From an uncultured Pleomorphomonas sp. (GTDB taxonomy: Bacteria; Pseudomonadota; Alphaproteobacteria; Rhizobiales; Pleomorphomonadaceae), in assembly GCA_937868725.1 (NCBI GenBank), contig CALMMQ010000064.1, positions 43,264-107,263 of the forward strand: 64,000 nt of DNA, read 5' to 3'. Both the position numbers and the translations under genes were made by a program. Positions 63,999 to 64,000 of the stretch are shown here, in pieces; position 1 is the first letter of the stretch, and every line of letters starts with the position of its first letter. Below the pieces are notes generated by a model, which had not been told where the DNA came from, ran no database searches, and worked only from the letters and a program-made list of their open reading frames with translations.

Positions 63999-64000
63999 AG

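Overview
The window is high-G+C DNA from an alphaproteobacterium, most likely a free-living or plant/soil-associated member of the Hyphomicrobiales (Rhizobiales). I infer this from the density of sugar ABC importers, GntR/FadR-type and LacI-type regulators, SMP-30-like lactonases, the TamA/TamB pair, a Zur-type operator of alphaproteobacterial form and the codon bias. The genus cannot be fixed by eye. No rRNA, tRNA, CRISPR array, insertion sequence or prophage was recognised. Nearly everything is chromosomal-style carbohydrate catabolism.

Region by region. (1) 1-8467: a CUT1 oligosaccharide importer operon on the minus strand (ATPase, two permeases, binding protein) leading into a GH51 arabinofuranosidase and a GH94 cellobiose-phosphorylase-like gene cut by the window edge. 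A FadR-type regulator is divergent. (2) 8490-10965: a TspO-like membrane protein and a Cache-HAMP chemoreceptor. (3) 11052-16477: three tandem paralogous secreted proteins with a PPC-like N-terminal domain and four conserved cysteines; the third copy carries one in-frame amber codon. (4) 16574-20107: an FMN riboswitch and ribD-ribE-ribBA-ribH. (5) 20386-21816: a NhaD-like antiporter. (6) 21826-38068: a large locus bounded by two paralogous NanR-like regulators. It holds a D-apionate oxidoisomerase-like gene (apnO), a D-apionate lactonase-like gene (apnL), an SMP-30 lactonase, a ribose-type ABC importer with an ATPase-permease fusion, an organic-acid MFS transporter, a two-subunit transketolase, a hydroxypyruvate-reductase-like dehydrogenase and a glycerate 2-kinase. 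(7) 38369-41087: an orphan ZnuA-like protein with a Zur-type box and a cytoplasmic alpha-amylase behind a LacI-type operator. (8) 41094-46952: tamB and tamA. (9) 47403-55556: a LacI regulator and a tagatose/hexulose-type ABC operon with PfkB kinase, KbaZ-like protein and DUF4432 epimerase-like protein. (10) 55790-59118: LysR regulator, quinone oxidoreductase, AhpD-like protein and a class IV aminotransferase. (11) 59176-64000: another ribose-type ABC operon in which the permease is fused to a strictosidine-synthase-like propeller, followed by a second propeller gene and the ATPase; its binding protein probably lies just past the right edge.

How the genes work together. The most interesting hypothesis is in region 6. 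ApnL and ApnO would convert apionolactone to 3-oxo-isoapionate. The co-directional transketolase could remove the two-carbon ketol unit and leave hydroxypyruvate, which the neighbouring reductase and glycerate 2-kinase would take to 2-phosphoglycerate. I know of no described apiose branch with this step. A second theme is regulatory architecture: palindromes and direct repeats of NanR type recur at the apn promoters. A dispersed element of about 110 bp, made of two hairpins, occurs three times, two of them directly after binding-protein genes.
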